Positions 27,743-35,030 of a DNA stretch of 64,000 nt are shown piece after piece; the first letter of the stretch is position 1; every line of letters begins with the position of its first letter. Source of the DNA: Gemmatimonadales bacterium (GTDB lineage: Bacteria > Gemmatimonadota > Gemmatimonadetes > Longimicrobiales > Gaopeijiaceae); contig REEG01000111.1 of the NCBI GenBank assembly GCA_007695195.1, positions 1 to 64,000 on the forward strand. Direction: 5' to 3'. The notes under the pieces were generated by a model. It was given only the letters and a program-made list of their open reading frames with translations, made no database searches and was not told the DNA's origin. The position numbers and the translations under genes are program-made.

Positions 27743-28602
27743 GGGAGAAGCCTCTCGATGCGGGTGACCAGGATGCCCTCGGCTCCCAGATCCTTCAGGC
27801 GGGCGATGGTGTCGTAGAGCCTGTCTTCGTCCACCACGGCGTGGGCGGCGACCCAGCGCCCCTGGTCCAGGACGTCCACGATGGTTGGGCCGTTGATGCC
27901 GGGGAGGACCTGGCGCACCTCTTCGAGGCGGTCCCGAGGCACATTGGACATGAGGTACCGCTTGCGCCGGGCCCGGAGCACCGATTCCAGCGCCGTGGTG
28001 AGGTCGACGGCCACCTTCCGGGCCTCGCCGGAGACCAGCGCCCCGGTGTTGGCCACCAGGCGGGCGCTGGAGTCCAGGATGGTCCCCACCTCCCGCAGTC
28101 CGTTCACCCGCAGGGTTGAGCCGGTGGAGGTGAGGTCCACGATGACGTCGGCCACCCCCAGGTGCGGGGCGATCTCGGCGGCGCCGGAGACGGGGACAAC
28201 CTTGATCTCGGTGCCCAGCGAAGCGAAGTAGCGCTTCGCCAACCCCGGGAAGGAGGTGGCCACCCGGGTACCCTCGGGGAGCTCGTCCGGGGACTGGACG
28301 GGGCTCTCGTCCCTGACCGCCACGATGAGGCGGCACTGTCCGAAGCCCAGATCCAGAAGCTCTTCCACCTCCGGCCTGGCGTTCTCCTGGACCAGGTCGG
28401 CGCCGGTGATACCGAATTCGGCGGCGCCGTCGGCCACGAACTCGGGGATGTCCTGGGCCCGGACGAAGATGGCCTGGAAGTGGCTCCCGAGCCGGGCCAC
28501 CAGCGCCCGGTCCGCTCGGAACTGGGCCCGGAGACCGGCCTTCTCGAACAGGTTCAGCGCCTCCTCGGAGAGGCGGCCCTTGTTGGGTACGGCAATTCTC
28601 AT
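27739..28602 (-). CDS. hisG: ATP phosphoribosyltransferase (long form)
   Basis: 287 residues, so the long form with a C-terminal histidine-binding regulatory domain and no HisZ partner required. The N-terminus MRIAVPNKGRL, the PRPP-binding VIVDLTSTGSTLR and the C-terminal NVPRDRLEEVRQVLPGINGPT are typical. ATG at 28602 has a GGAG about 12 bases upstream, lying immediately after the attenuator terminator. First enzyme and feedback control point of the pathway; here transcription is also controlled by the leader. Confidence 0.96.
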   Translation of the reverse strand: MRIAVPNKGRLSEEALNLFEKAGLRAQFRADRALVARLGSHFQAIFVRAQDIPEFVADGAAEFGITGADLVQENARPEVEELLDLGFGQCRLIVAVRDESPVQSPDELPEGTRVATSFPGLAKRYFASLGTEIKVVPVSGAAEIAPHLGVADVIVDLTSTGSTLRVNGLREVGTILDSSARLVANTGALVSGEARKVAVDLTTALESVLRARRKRYLMSNVPRDRLEEVRQVLPGINGPTIVDVLDQGRWVAAHAVVDEDRLYDTIARLKDLGAEGILVTRIERLLP

Positions 28603-28627
28603 CACGGGAATGTCTCCGCGTGGTGGC

Positions 28628-28664
28628 AAAAAAACGCGGCCCGTCCGGAGGGGGACGGGCCGCG
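28628..28664 (-). terminator. his attenuator intrinsic terminator
   Basis: A perfect 12-bp GC-rich stem (28635-28646 with 28653-28664) with a 6-base loop, followed on the minus strand by seven U residues (28628-28634). It lies after the leader peptide stop and 26 bases before hisG, so it must be read through for his expression. Textbook intrinsic terminator. Confidence 0.9.
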
Positions 28665-28696
28665 GAGCATCCGGTCTTCGGCTTCGGCGCGTTCGC

Positions 28697-28783
28697 TCAG
28701 CCGCACACCCCACTCCACACCCGCCCCGAACGGAGCGCATGGCGGTGGTGGTGATGGGCGGGACGGAACAGGTCGAAACGCAT
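28697..28783 (-). CDS. hisL: his operon leader peptide
   Basis: A 28-codon ORF, ATG at 28783 to TGA at 28697. It begins MRFDLFRPA, followed by four consecutive His (residues 10-13), Arg, and a fifth His at 15; the rest is Arg/Gly-rich. Five His in six codons directly upstream of a terminator and hisG is the hallmark of a histidine-sensing leader peptide, as in enterobacterial HisL, though the sequences are otherwise unrelated. No ribosome-binding site precedes it. The -10 element ends 6 bases before the ATG, so the transcript may start at the initiation codon. The peptide itself probably has no function; its translation is the sensor. Confidence 0.85.
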   Translation of the reverse strand: MRFDLFRPAHHHHRHALRSGRVWSGVCG

Positions 28784-28789
28784 AGCGAA

Positions 28790-28818
28790 AAGCTAGACGC
28801 GGCGCCTGGACCGGTCAA
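28790..28818 (-). promoter_or_regulatory. Sigma70-type promoter of the his operon
   Basis: Minus-strand -35 TTGACC (28813-28818), a 17-base spacer and -10 TAGCTT (28790-28795). The spacing is optimal and the -10 fits TANNNT. The expected start point, about 7 bases after the -10, coincides with the A of the leader-peptide ATG. Confidence 0.8.
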
Positions 28819-28948
28819 CTCCGGGATTCGGCGGCGCCCCCCTCGCCCTGGGGGGCCGACGGGCGTATCTTGAGCCCTCTTCCCCACATGGCAACGGCTC
28901 GTCGCCCTTGCCCCACAGGTCCCTGTATTTCCCTGACCCAGACTCACC

Positions 28949-31345
28949 ATGGTCCGTCGTTTGCCCCTGCTCCGCGGCTCCGGCTCCGCGCCGATCCCGG
29001 CCGTCTTCGGTTCCTGCCCGGTGGTCATGGGGGGGGCTGCCCTGGGCACCGTGCTCTTTGCGCTGACCTTCATGCTTGGGCTCCCCGTCGCCCTCCACGC
29101 TTCCGCGCCGGAGGGCGTGGCCGCCGCCCCGGCAGCCGGTGACCACGACGACCCCCCCCTGGTGGCGACCCGCATCCCCGCCGGGATGCAGATTCGCATC
29201 GACGGCCGCCTGGACGACGAAGCGTGGAGCCTGGCGGAGCCCATCACCGACTTCACCCAGCGCGATCCGGTGGAGGGCGCCGAGCCCACCCGCCGCACCG
29301 AGATCCGGGTCCTCTTCGACGACGACGCCCTCTACATCGGGGCCTTCTTCGACGACGACCCGGAGGGGGTCATCGCCCATCAGCGGCGACGCAACGCCGG
29401 ACTGGGCTCCGACGACCGCTTCATGTGGATCCTGGACACCTTCGGCGACGGCCGCACCGGGTACTTCTTCGAGGTGAATCCCGCCGGGCTCATGGGCGAC
29501 GGGATCATCACCCCCGGGAGTGGGGCGTCCATCAACAAGTCGTGGGACGGGATCTGGTACGTCCGTACCGGCCTCCAGCCCGACGGGTGGGTGGCCGAAG
29601 TCCGGATCCCCTTCAGCACCCTCAACTTCGACCCCAACCTGGATGCCTGGGGGATCAACTTCCAGCGGACCATCCGGCGCCGCAACGAAGAGATCATCTG
29701 GCGGGGGTGGCGCCGGAACCAGTCCCTCTTCCGCCCTGTGCACGCCGGGCGCCTGGAGGGGCTCGAGGGGATCTCCCAGGGGCTGGGGATCCAGGCTCGG
29801 CCCTACCTCTCCGCCGCCGGCGATCAGGCCCCCAGCGCCGGTACCGGATGGGACCGTGACGCCAAGACCGGGCTGGATCTGAGCTACAGCATCACCCCCA
29901 GCCTCCGGGCGGCGGTGACGGTGAACACCGACTTCGCCGAGGTGGAGGTGGATCAGCGGCGGGTGAACCTGACCCGCTTCCCCCTGGTCTTCCCCGAGCA
30001 GCGCGACTTCTTCCTGGAGGGATCCGGGGTCTTCAACTTCGCCCCCAGCTCGGGCCCCCGCCCCTTCTTCTCCCGACGGATCGGGCTGGTGGACGGCGAG
30101 GAGGTGCCCATCCGGGGCGGTGCCCGCCTCATCGGGCAGGTGGGGCGCAGCGAGATCGGCTTCTACCAGTTGCGGACCGGCACCGCCACCCTCCGGGCGG
30201 AACTGGGGGAGGAAGGCGCCTTCGAGGTTCCGGGCGAGGACTTCACCGTGGCCCGCCTCAAGCAGGCCGTCTTCCAGCAGTCCCATGTGGGGGCCGTCTA
30301 CACGAGGCGGGCCCACGCCTCCGGGCCCGGCGCCGACACCCCGGACCGGCAGACGGTGGGGCTCGACGCCGACTTCTTCACCTCGTCGCTCTTCGGCCGC
30401 TACAACGCCCAGATCGAGGGGTTCCTGGTGGTGCACACCGATCCCCTCGAGGGGGGCTGGAACCGGATGGGCGATCACCGGACCCGCGGATTCCGGGTGA
30501 ACTTCCCCAATGACCTGGTCCGCTTCCACGCCTCGCACCGGAGCTTCGGGACGGCGTACGCGCCGGCGGTGGGCTTCGTCCCCCGTCGCGGCTTCGCCCG
30601 GACCCAGCCCACCCTGACCATCGCCCCGCTCCTGCCCTCGGTGGATGCCATTCGGCGCCTCCAGTTCTCCTTCTTCTGGGAGTACCTGACGGACCTGGAG
30701 GGGCAGCTCCTGACCCGGAGCGCCAACTTCACCCTGCTGGAGACCCAGTTCGAGAGCGGGGACCAGGCCTCCCTGGAGGTGAAGCGGGGCTTCGAGCGGC
30801 TCCTGAATCCCTTCACCATCCGGCGGGAGGCGGATGGGCCCGTGGTGCTGGATCCCGGGTCGTACAGCACCACCGAGTGGGAGCTGTCGGGGCGCACCGC
30901 CGGTCGGCGCACGGTGTCGGGGAATGCGTCGCTGGTGTGGGGCGACTTCTGGTCCGGGAACCGGCGGCGGGTCTCGGGGGGCGTGACGGCGCGACCGCTT
31001 CCGGGCTTCAGCTTCAGCACCAATCTGGAGCGCAACGAGGTGCGGCTTCCCGAGGGTGAGTTCGACACGAACCTGGTGCGCTTCAACGGGTCGTGGGACG
31101 CGAGCCCCTTCACCTCGTTCTCGTCGTCCATCCAGTACGATGACGTCTCCCGCATCGTGGGGCTCTTCGCCCGGGCCCGGTGGATCGTTCGCCCCGGCAA
31201 CGACATCTTCCTGGTGTGGACCCACAACTGGCTGAACGCCGACGCGGTGCTGGGGCCGGATGGGGAGATCTCGGAGCGGCGCCGGAGCTTCGAGACCCTC
31301 TCCCGGGGCGGGGCCTTCAAGATCAACTACACCCTCCGGCTCTAG
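28949..31345 (+). CDS. DUF5916 domain protein with CBM9-like N-terminal domain
   Basis: 798 residues. A hydrophobic export segment (about 25-50), a carbohydrate-binding family 9-like domain (about 80-230; starts IRIDGRLDDEAW), then a DUF5916 domain to the C-terminus, with TVNTDFAEVEVDQRRVNLTRFPLVFPEQRDFFLEG containing its conserved core. The repeated aromatic-ending beta strands and final Arg-Leu suggest an outer-membrane beta-barrel, which is inference. Function of the family is not established; such proteins are frequent in Gemmatimonadota and Bacteroidota. The LD-carboxypeptidase follows after 8 bp. A second, divergent paralogue lies at 35031-37271. A candidate TATCTT -10 lies at 28866-28871 with only a poor -35. 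Confidence 0.85.
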   Translation: MVRRLPLLRGSGSAPIPAVFGSCPVVMGGAALGTVLFALTFMLGLPVALHASAPEGVAAAPAAGDHDDPPLVATRIPAGMQIRIDGRLDDEAWSLAEPITDFTQRDPVEGAEPTRRTEIRVLFDDDALYIGAFFDDDPEGVIAHQRRRNAGLGSDDRFMWILDTFGDGRTGYFFEVNPAGLMGDGIITPGSGASINKSWDGIWYVRTGLQPDGWVAEVRIPFSTLNFDPNLDAWGINFQRTIRRRNEEIIWRGWRRNQSLFRPVHAGRLEGLEGISQGLGIQARPYLSAAGDQAPSAGTGWDRDAKTGLDLSYSITPSLRAAVTVNTDFAEVEVDQRRVNLTRFPLVFPEQRDFFLEGSGVFNFAPSSGPRPFFSRRIGLVDGEEVPIRGGARLIGQVGRSEIGFYQLRTGTATLRAELGEEGAFEVPGEDFTVARLKQAVFQQSHVGAVYTRRAHASGPGADTPDRQTVGLDADFFTSSLFGRYNAQIEGFLVVHTDPLEGGWNRMGDHRTRGFRVNFPNDLVRFHASHRSFGTAYAPAVGFVPRRGFARTQPTLTIAPLLPSVDAIRRLQFSFFWEYLTDLEGQLLTRSANFTLLETQFESGDQASLEVKRGFERLLNPFTIRREADGPVVLDPGSYSTTEWELSGRTAGRRTVSGNASLVWGDFWSGNRRRVSGGVTARPLPGFSFSTNLERNEVRLPEGEFDTNLVRFNGSWDASPFTSFSSSIQYDDVSRIVGLFARARWIVRPGNDIFLVWTHNWLNADAVLGPDGEISERRRSFETLSRGGAFKINYTLRL

Positions 31346-31353
31346 GTGGGCGT

Positions 31354-32475
31354 ATGGATGGACTGAGTCGACGGCGCTTCCTGAGGAGTGCCGCAACCGG
31401 GATCGCCGGGGCCGGGCTGGTATCGGCGTCGGGCTTCCCGGGAGGGGATTCCGGGGCTGCGGCCGGGGCCAACCCCGGGGCCGTCGCCGATGCCGGGGCG
31501 GTCGCCGACGCGGCCCCCTCCCGCCCCGCCCTGGTGAAGCCGGAGCGCCTCCGGGCCGGGGATACGGTGGCGGTGGTGAACCCCGCCGGCGCCCTCTACA
31601 GCGCCACCGACATCCGCATCGTGGTGGAGCGGCTCGAGGCGCTGGGTCTGCGGGTCCGCACCGGCGAGCACGTCCTGTCTCGCCACGCCTACTTCGCCGG
31701 GACCGACCAGGAGCGGGCCGAGGATCTGAACCGGATGCTCCGGGACCCCTCGGTACGGGGGATCGTGGCAACCCGGGGCGGATGGGGTTCGGCACGGATC
31801 CTGGACCAGGTGGACTACGACGCCATCCGGGCCGATCCCAAGGTCATGGTGGGCTACAGCGACGTGACGGCGCTGCTGAACGCAGTCCACCAGCGCACCG
31901 GGCTCGTGACCTATCATGGTCCGGTGGGGATGTCGCCCTTCACCGAGTTCACGGCGGAGCACTTCCGGCGCGTCCTCTTCGACGGGGAGGCGTACACGCT
32001 GGAGAATCCGGTGCGGGTGGGGAACGATCTGACCCACACCGCAGACCGGATCCTGACCCTCACCCCCGGGGTGGCCCGGGGGCCGCTCCTGGGGGGGAAC
32101 CTCACCGTCTTCACCAGCATCCTGGGCTCGGACTACGTTCCCGACACCACCGGGTGCATCTTCTTCACCGAGGATATCGGCGAGGAGCTCTACCGGGTGG
32201 ACCGCATGCTCACCCAGTTGGCGCTGAATGGGATCCTGGACCACATGGCCGGCTTCGCCTTCGGCCGCTGCACCAACTGCGGCCCCGGAGGCGGCTTCGC
32301 CTCCTTCACCCTGGAAGAGCTCCTGGCCCAGCACACCGGCCACCTGGGTGTCCCGGTCTGGTACGGCTCCATGATCGGCCACATCCCCGACATGTTCACC
32401 CTCCCGGTGGGGCTGGAGGTGGAGGTGGACGCCGAAGCGGGAACGCTGACCCTTCTGGAGGCGCCGGTGGCCTGA
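31354..32475 (+). CDS. LD-carboxypeptidase (peptidase S66), Tat-exported
   Basis: 373 residues. The N-terminus [18 protein letters not shown] is a twin-arginine signal followed by an Ala/Gly/Asp-rich linker to about residue 57. The S66 (LdcA/MccF-like) domain follows: [12 protein letters not shown], then the nucleophile Ser169 in [10 protein letters not shown], with Glu and His of the triad expected in the C-terminal half (segments FFTEDIGEE and MIGHIPDMF). Family members cleave the L,D-bond of tetrapeptide stems in murein recycling; a Tat signal implies periplasmic action, unlike cytoplasmic LdcA. ATG at 31354 has an AGGTGGG site. Probably cotranscribed with the DUF5916 gene. Confidence 0.9.
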   Translation: MDGLSRRRFLRSAATGIAGAGLVSASGFPGGDSGAAAGANPGAVADAGAVADAAPSRPALVKPERLRAGDTVAVVNPAGALYSATDIRIVVERLEALGLRVRTGEHVLSRHAYFAGTDQERAEDLNRMLRDPSVRGIVATRGGWGSARILDQVDYDAIRADPKVMVGYSDVTALLNAVHQRTGLVTYHGPVGMSPFTEFTAEHFRRVLFDGEAYTLENPVRVGNDLTHTADRILTLTPGVARGPLLGGNLTVFTSILGSDYVPDTTGCIFFTEDIGEELYRVDRMLTQLALNGILDHMAGFAFGRCTNCGPGGGFASFTLEELLAQHTGHLGVPVWYGSMIGHIPDMFTLPVGLEVEVDAEAGTLTLLEAPVA

Positions 32476-32587
32476 CGGAGGCTGGAACCCGGCATCGGCG
32501 CCGATGGTTCGCTATGGTGTGGGTCCCGGCCGGAGCCTCTCCTTCGGTGTCCGTCCCTTCCCTCTCGCCCCTGACTTCGGAGATGCC

Positions 32588-34252
32588 TTGACCGTGGACA
32601 CCCCTTCCCGCACCGCCGCCTGGAGCGCCCTGGCCCGTCATCACGAGTCGGTCCGCGCCCTCCAGATGCGCGACCTCTTCGCCCAGGATCCCACCCGGTT
32701 CGCCCGCTTCACCGTGCAGGTGGGGGATCTGCTCCTGGATTACTCCAAGAACCGGATCACCGCCGGGACCATGGAGCTCCTGGTGGGGCTGGCCGAGGCC
32801 TCGGGGGTGCCCGAACTCCGCCGCGCCCAGTTCGCCGGAGAGCGGATCAATGTGACGGAAGATCGGGCGGTCCTGCACACGGCGCTCCGGTACCGGGGCC
32901 AGGGGCCGGTGGTCACCGATGGTCAGGATGTGATGCCGGAGGTCCGCCGGGTCCTGGACCATATGGCCGACTTCACCGAGCGGGTCCGGAGCGGGGCGTG
33001 GACGGGGCACACGGGGCGCCCCATGGAGCATGTGGTGAACATCGGGATCGGCGGGTCCGACCTGGGGCCCGTCATGGTCTCGGAGGCCCTCCGCCCCTAC
33101 GCCCACGAGCGCCTGACCTCCCACTTCGTCTCCAACGTGGACGGCACCCACCTGGCCGAGACGCTCCGCCGGCTCGATCCGGAGACGACCCTCTTCGTCA
33201 TCGCCTCCAAGACGTTCACGACCCAGGAGACCCTCATGAACGCCCGGAGCGCCCGGGACTGGTTCCTGGCGCAGGGTGCCGACGAGACCGCAATCGCCCG
33301 GCACTTCGTGGCGGTTTCCACCAACGAGGCGGGGGTGCGGGAGTTCGGCATCGACCCGGCCAACATGTTCGAGTTCTGGGACTGGGTCGGGGGCCGCTAC
33401 TCCCTCTGGTCCGCCATCGGCCTCCCCATCGCCCTCTCGGTGGGGATGGACCGGTTCCACGAGTTGCTGGAGGGGGCCCACGTCATGGATGAGCACTTCC
33501 AGACGGCGCCCCTGGGCGAGAACATGCCGGTGATCCTGGCTCTTCTGGGCGTCTGGTACGCCAACTTCTTCGGGGCGGCGAGCCACGCCGTCCTGCCCTA
33601 CGACCAGTACCTGCACCGCTTCCCGGCCTACCTGCAGCAGGCCGACATGGAGAGCAACGGGAAGTCCACCGACCGGGAGGGGCACCCGGTGGAGTGGGAG
33701 ACGGGACCGGTGGTGTGGGGCGAGCCGGGCACCAACGGGCAGCACGCCTTCTTCCAGCTCCTGCATCAGGGCACCCGGCTCGTGCCCTGCGACTTCCTGG
33801 CGCCCTGCCGGAGCCACAATCCGCTGGGGGAGCACCACGACGTCCTCATCTCCAACTTCCTGGCCCAGACCGAAGCCCTCATGCGGGGGCGGACCGGGGA
33901 AGAGGCCGCCGCCGAGATGGAGGCCGCCGGGATGGAGCCTGCCCGCATCGCCCAACTGGCTTCGCACCGGAGCTTCCCCGGCAATCGGCCCTCCAACACC
34001 CTCCTCTTCGACCTCCTCACTCCGCGCACCCTGGGATCCCTCATTGCCCTCTACGAGCACAAGATCTTCGTGCAGGGGGTGATCTGGAATGTGAATTCCT
34101 TCGATCAGTGGGGGGTGGAGCTGGGCAAGCAGTTGGCGAGCGCCGTCCTGGGCGAGCTGCGGGGCGACGCGCCGGTGACGGGGCACGACGCTTCGACCAA
34201 CGGGCTCATCCAGCACTACCGGGCCCGGCGGGACCGCACCGCCAAGAGCTGA
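32588..34252 (+). CDS. pgi: Glucose-6-phosphate isomerase
   Basis: 554 residues from the proposed TTG start, close to the usual 549. Signature segments are [17 protein letters not shown], the substrate-binding [12 protein letters not shown], and [12 protein letters not shown]; a catalytic Glu is expected in the [13 protein letters not shown] region and a Lys near the C-terminus ([14 protein letters not shown]). The TTG at 32588 follows a GGAG with good spacing and matches the family start; an ATG at 32504 would add 28 unconserved residues. Interconverts glucose-6-P and fructose-6-P, linking glycolysis with the transketolase reaction encoded earlier. Confidence 0.95.
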   Translation: MTVDTPSRTAAWSALARHHESVRALQMRDLFAQDPTRFARFTVQVGDLLLDYSKNRITAGTMELLVGLAEASGVPELRRAQFAGERINVTEDRAVLHTALRYRGQGPVVTDGQDVMPEVRRVLDHMADFTERVRSGAWTGHTGRPMEHVVNIGIGGSDLGPVMVSEALRPYAHERLTSHFVSNVDGTHLAETLRRLDPETTLFVIASKTFTTQETLMNARSARDWFLAQGADETAIARHFVAVSTNEAGVREFGIDPANMFEFWDWVGGRYSLWSAIGLPIALSVGMDRFHELLEGAHVMDEHFQTAPLGENMPVILALLGVWYANFFGAASHAVLPYDQYLHRFPAYLQQADMESNGKSTDREGHPVEWETGPVVWGEPGTNGQHAFFQLLHQGTRLVPCDFLAPCRSHNPLGEHHDVLISNFLAQTEALMRGRTGEEAAAEMEAAGMEPARIAQLASHRSFPGNRPSNTLLFDLLTPRTLGSLIALYEHKIFVQGVIWNVNSFDQWGVELGKQLASAVLGELRGDAPVTGHDASTNGLIQHYRARRDRTAKS

Positions 34253-34276
34253 AATCCGAATCTGGATTCGGATTTT
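34252..34276. terminator. AT-rich palindrome at the pgi/vapC junction (putative bidirectional terminator)
   Basis: Perfect 11-bp arms (34252-34262 with 34265-34275) with a 2-base loop, starting inside the pgi TGA and ending with a T run on the plus strand and an A run on the other side. It lies between the convergent pgi and vapC stops. It is clearly less GC-rich than the surroundings. The 2-base loop is tight for RNA, but the terminal pairs can open to give a normal loop. Confidence 0.6.
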
Positions 34277-34280
34277 CCGG

Positions 34281-34709
34281 CTACGTCAGCGGGTTCTCCC
34301 AGCGCAGGTGGGGGAAACGGGCGAAGTCCCCGTCTGTGCTGCAGAGGACAAGGCCGTACTCCAGGGCCAGTGCCGCCAGATGCGCGTCCTGGACCAGGGG
34401 GGAGCGCCCGGAGCAAAAGGGGAGCAGTTCGGCCAGGAGTCTGCGGTGCCGGTCCGTGGGCACAGGGATCCAGACCGGGGGGAGTTCCAGCCACTCCTCC
34501 ACCTGCTTCCAGGCCGCATCCACGGAGAGGGGGGTGCGAAATACCCTGGGGTTCGAGGAGATGCGGACGAAGGCCAACAGGGTGGGCCAGGGCAGCCCCA
34601 CCCCAGCCGGACCATTGAGGTGCTGGTCCAACCAACGACGGGCCGTGTCGTGCTGGGGAAAGTCGGAGATCCGGGCATAGAGGAGGAGATTGGCGTCCAC
34701 CAGGATCAC
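34281..34709 (-). CDS. vapC: PIN-domain ribonuclease toxin (VapC family)
   Basis: 142 residues, PIN fold. The acidic residues are visible: Asp5 in MILVDANLLLY, the Asp in VQDAHLAALAL, and Asp residues in STDGDFARF. The TA-specific RNase cleaves RNA, often tRNA or rRNA, in known VapC toxins; the target here is unknown. ATG at 34709 overlaps the antitoxin stop by four bases. It is convergent with pgi across an AT-rich palindrome. Confidence 0.9.
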   Translation of the reverse strand: MILVDANLLLYARISDFPQHDTARRWLDQHLNGPAGVGLPWPTLLAFVRISSNPRVFRTPLSVDAAWKQVEEWLELPPVWIPVPTDRHRRLLAELLPFCSGRSPLVQDAHLAALALEYGLVLCSTDGDFARFPHLRWENPLT

Positions 34710-34960
34710 GGGTGATCCTCTCCTTCCGCCAGCGTCAGCACGTGGGCCACATCGTCAAGGGAGGGGATCAGCGCTCCGCCCAGGGAACTGGACGGCGTGC
34801 TGTACGGTTCCCGGTCCTCCGTTCCCGATGGGTGCTGGAGCGCCGCAAGTCCCAGGCGGAGGGTCTCATTCACCACCTCCTTCAGTGTCCGGTCACCGCT
34901 TCTCCGGAGGTGCTCGATCTCCCGGGCTACATCCGGGTCCAGCGTCAGCGTCGTTCTCAT
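34706..34960 (-). CDS. vapB: Ribbon-helix-helix antitoxin (VapB family)
   Basis: 84 residues. The N-terminal ribbon-helix-helix reads RTTLTLDPDVAREIEHLRR and KEVVNETLRLGL; the C-terminal half (about 45-84) is acidic and probably wraps the toxin. ATG at 34960, with no ribosome-binding site ahead. Such antitoxins repress their own promoter, consistent with the palindrome just upstream. Confidence 0.88.
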   Translation of the reverse strand: MRTTLTLDPDVAREIEHLRRSGDRTLKEVVNETLRLGLAALQHPSGTEDREPYSTPSSSLGGALIPSLDDVAHVLTLAEGEDHP

Positions 34961-34997
34961 GCATCAAAACATCAGCGTTCCGATGCGTTGATGTCAA
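34961..34997 (-). promoter_or_regulatory. vapBC promoter with overlapping palindromic operator
   Basis: A perfect -35 TTGACA (34992-34997, minus strand) precedes vapB; a -10 is less clear (GATGTT or TGATGT with 17-18 base spacing). Inverted repeat 34969-34978 with 34985-34994 (8 of 10 matching, 6-base centre) covers the core promoter and touches the -35, the expected place for autorepression by VapB. The ATG lies about 7 bases after the possible -10, leaving little or no 5' leader. Confidence 0.6.
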
Positions 34998-35030
34998 GCC
35001 GGCGGGGTGGGCTCGCGGGCCGGGCGCTTC

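Larger units (their letters stand above)
28603..28783 (-). promoter_or_regulatory. his operon attenuator leader RNA
   Basis: The transcript segment ahead of hisG has all parts of a ribosome-mediated attenuator. Segment 1 (28756-28762, CCCGCCC) lies just before the His codons and can pair with segment 2 (28720-28727, GGGGCGGG). Segment 2 can instead pair with segment 3 (28651-28659, CCCGUCCCC, one bulged U), which includes the 5' arm of the terminator. Stalling at His codons should block 1:2, favour 2:3 and prevent termination; free translation allows the 3:4 terminator. These pairings were found by eye, and energies were not computed. Confidence 0.8.

Noticed and set aside
28793-31795. A 1000-codon open frame antisense to the DUF5916 gene
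   Set aside because: Pro/Gly/Arg-rich translation with no domain, on the opposite strand of a clear family member; long antisense frames are expected at this GC content.
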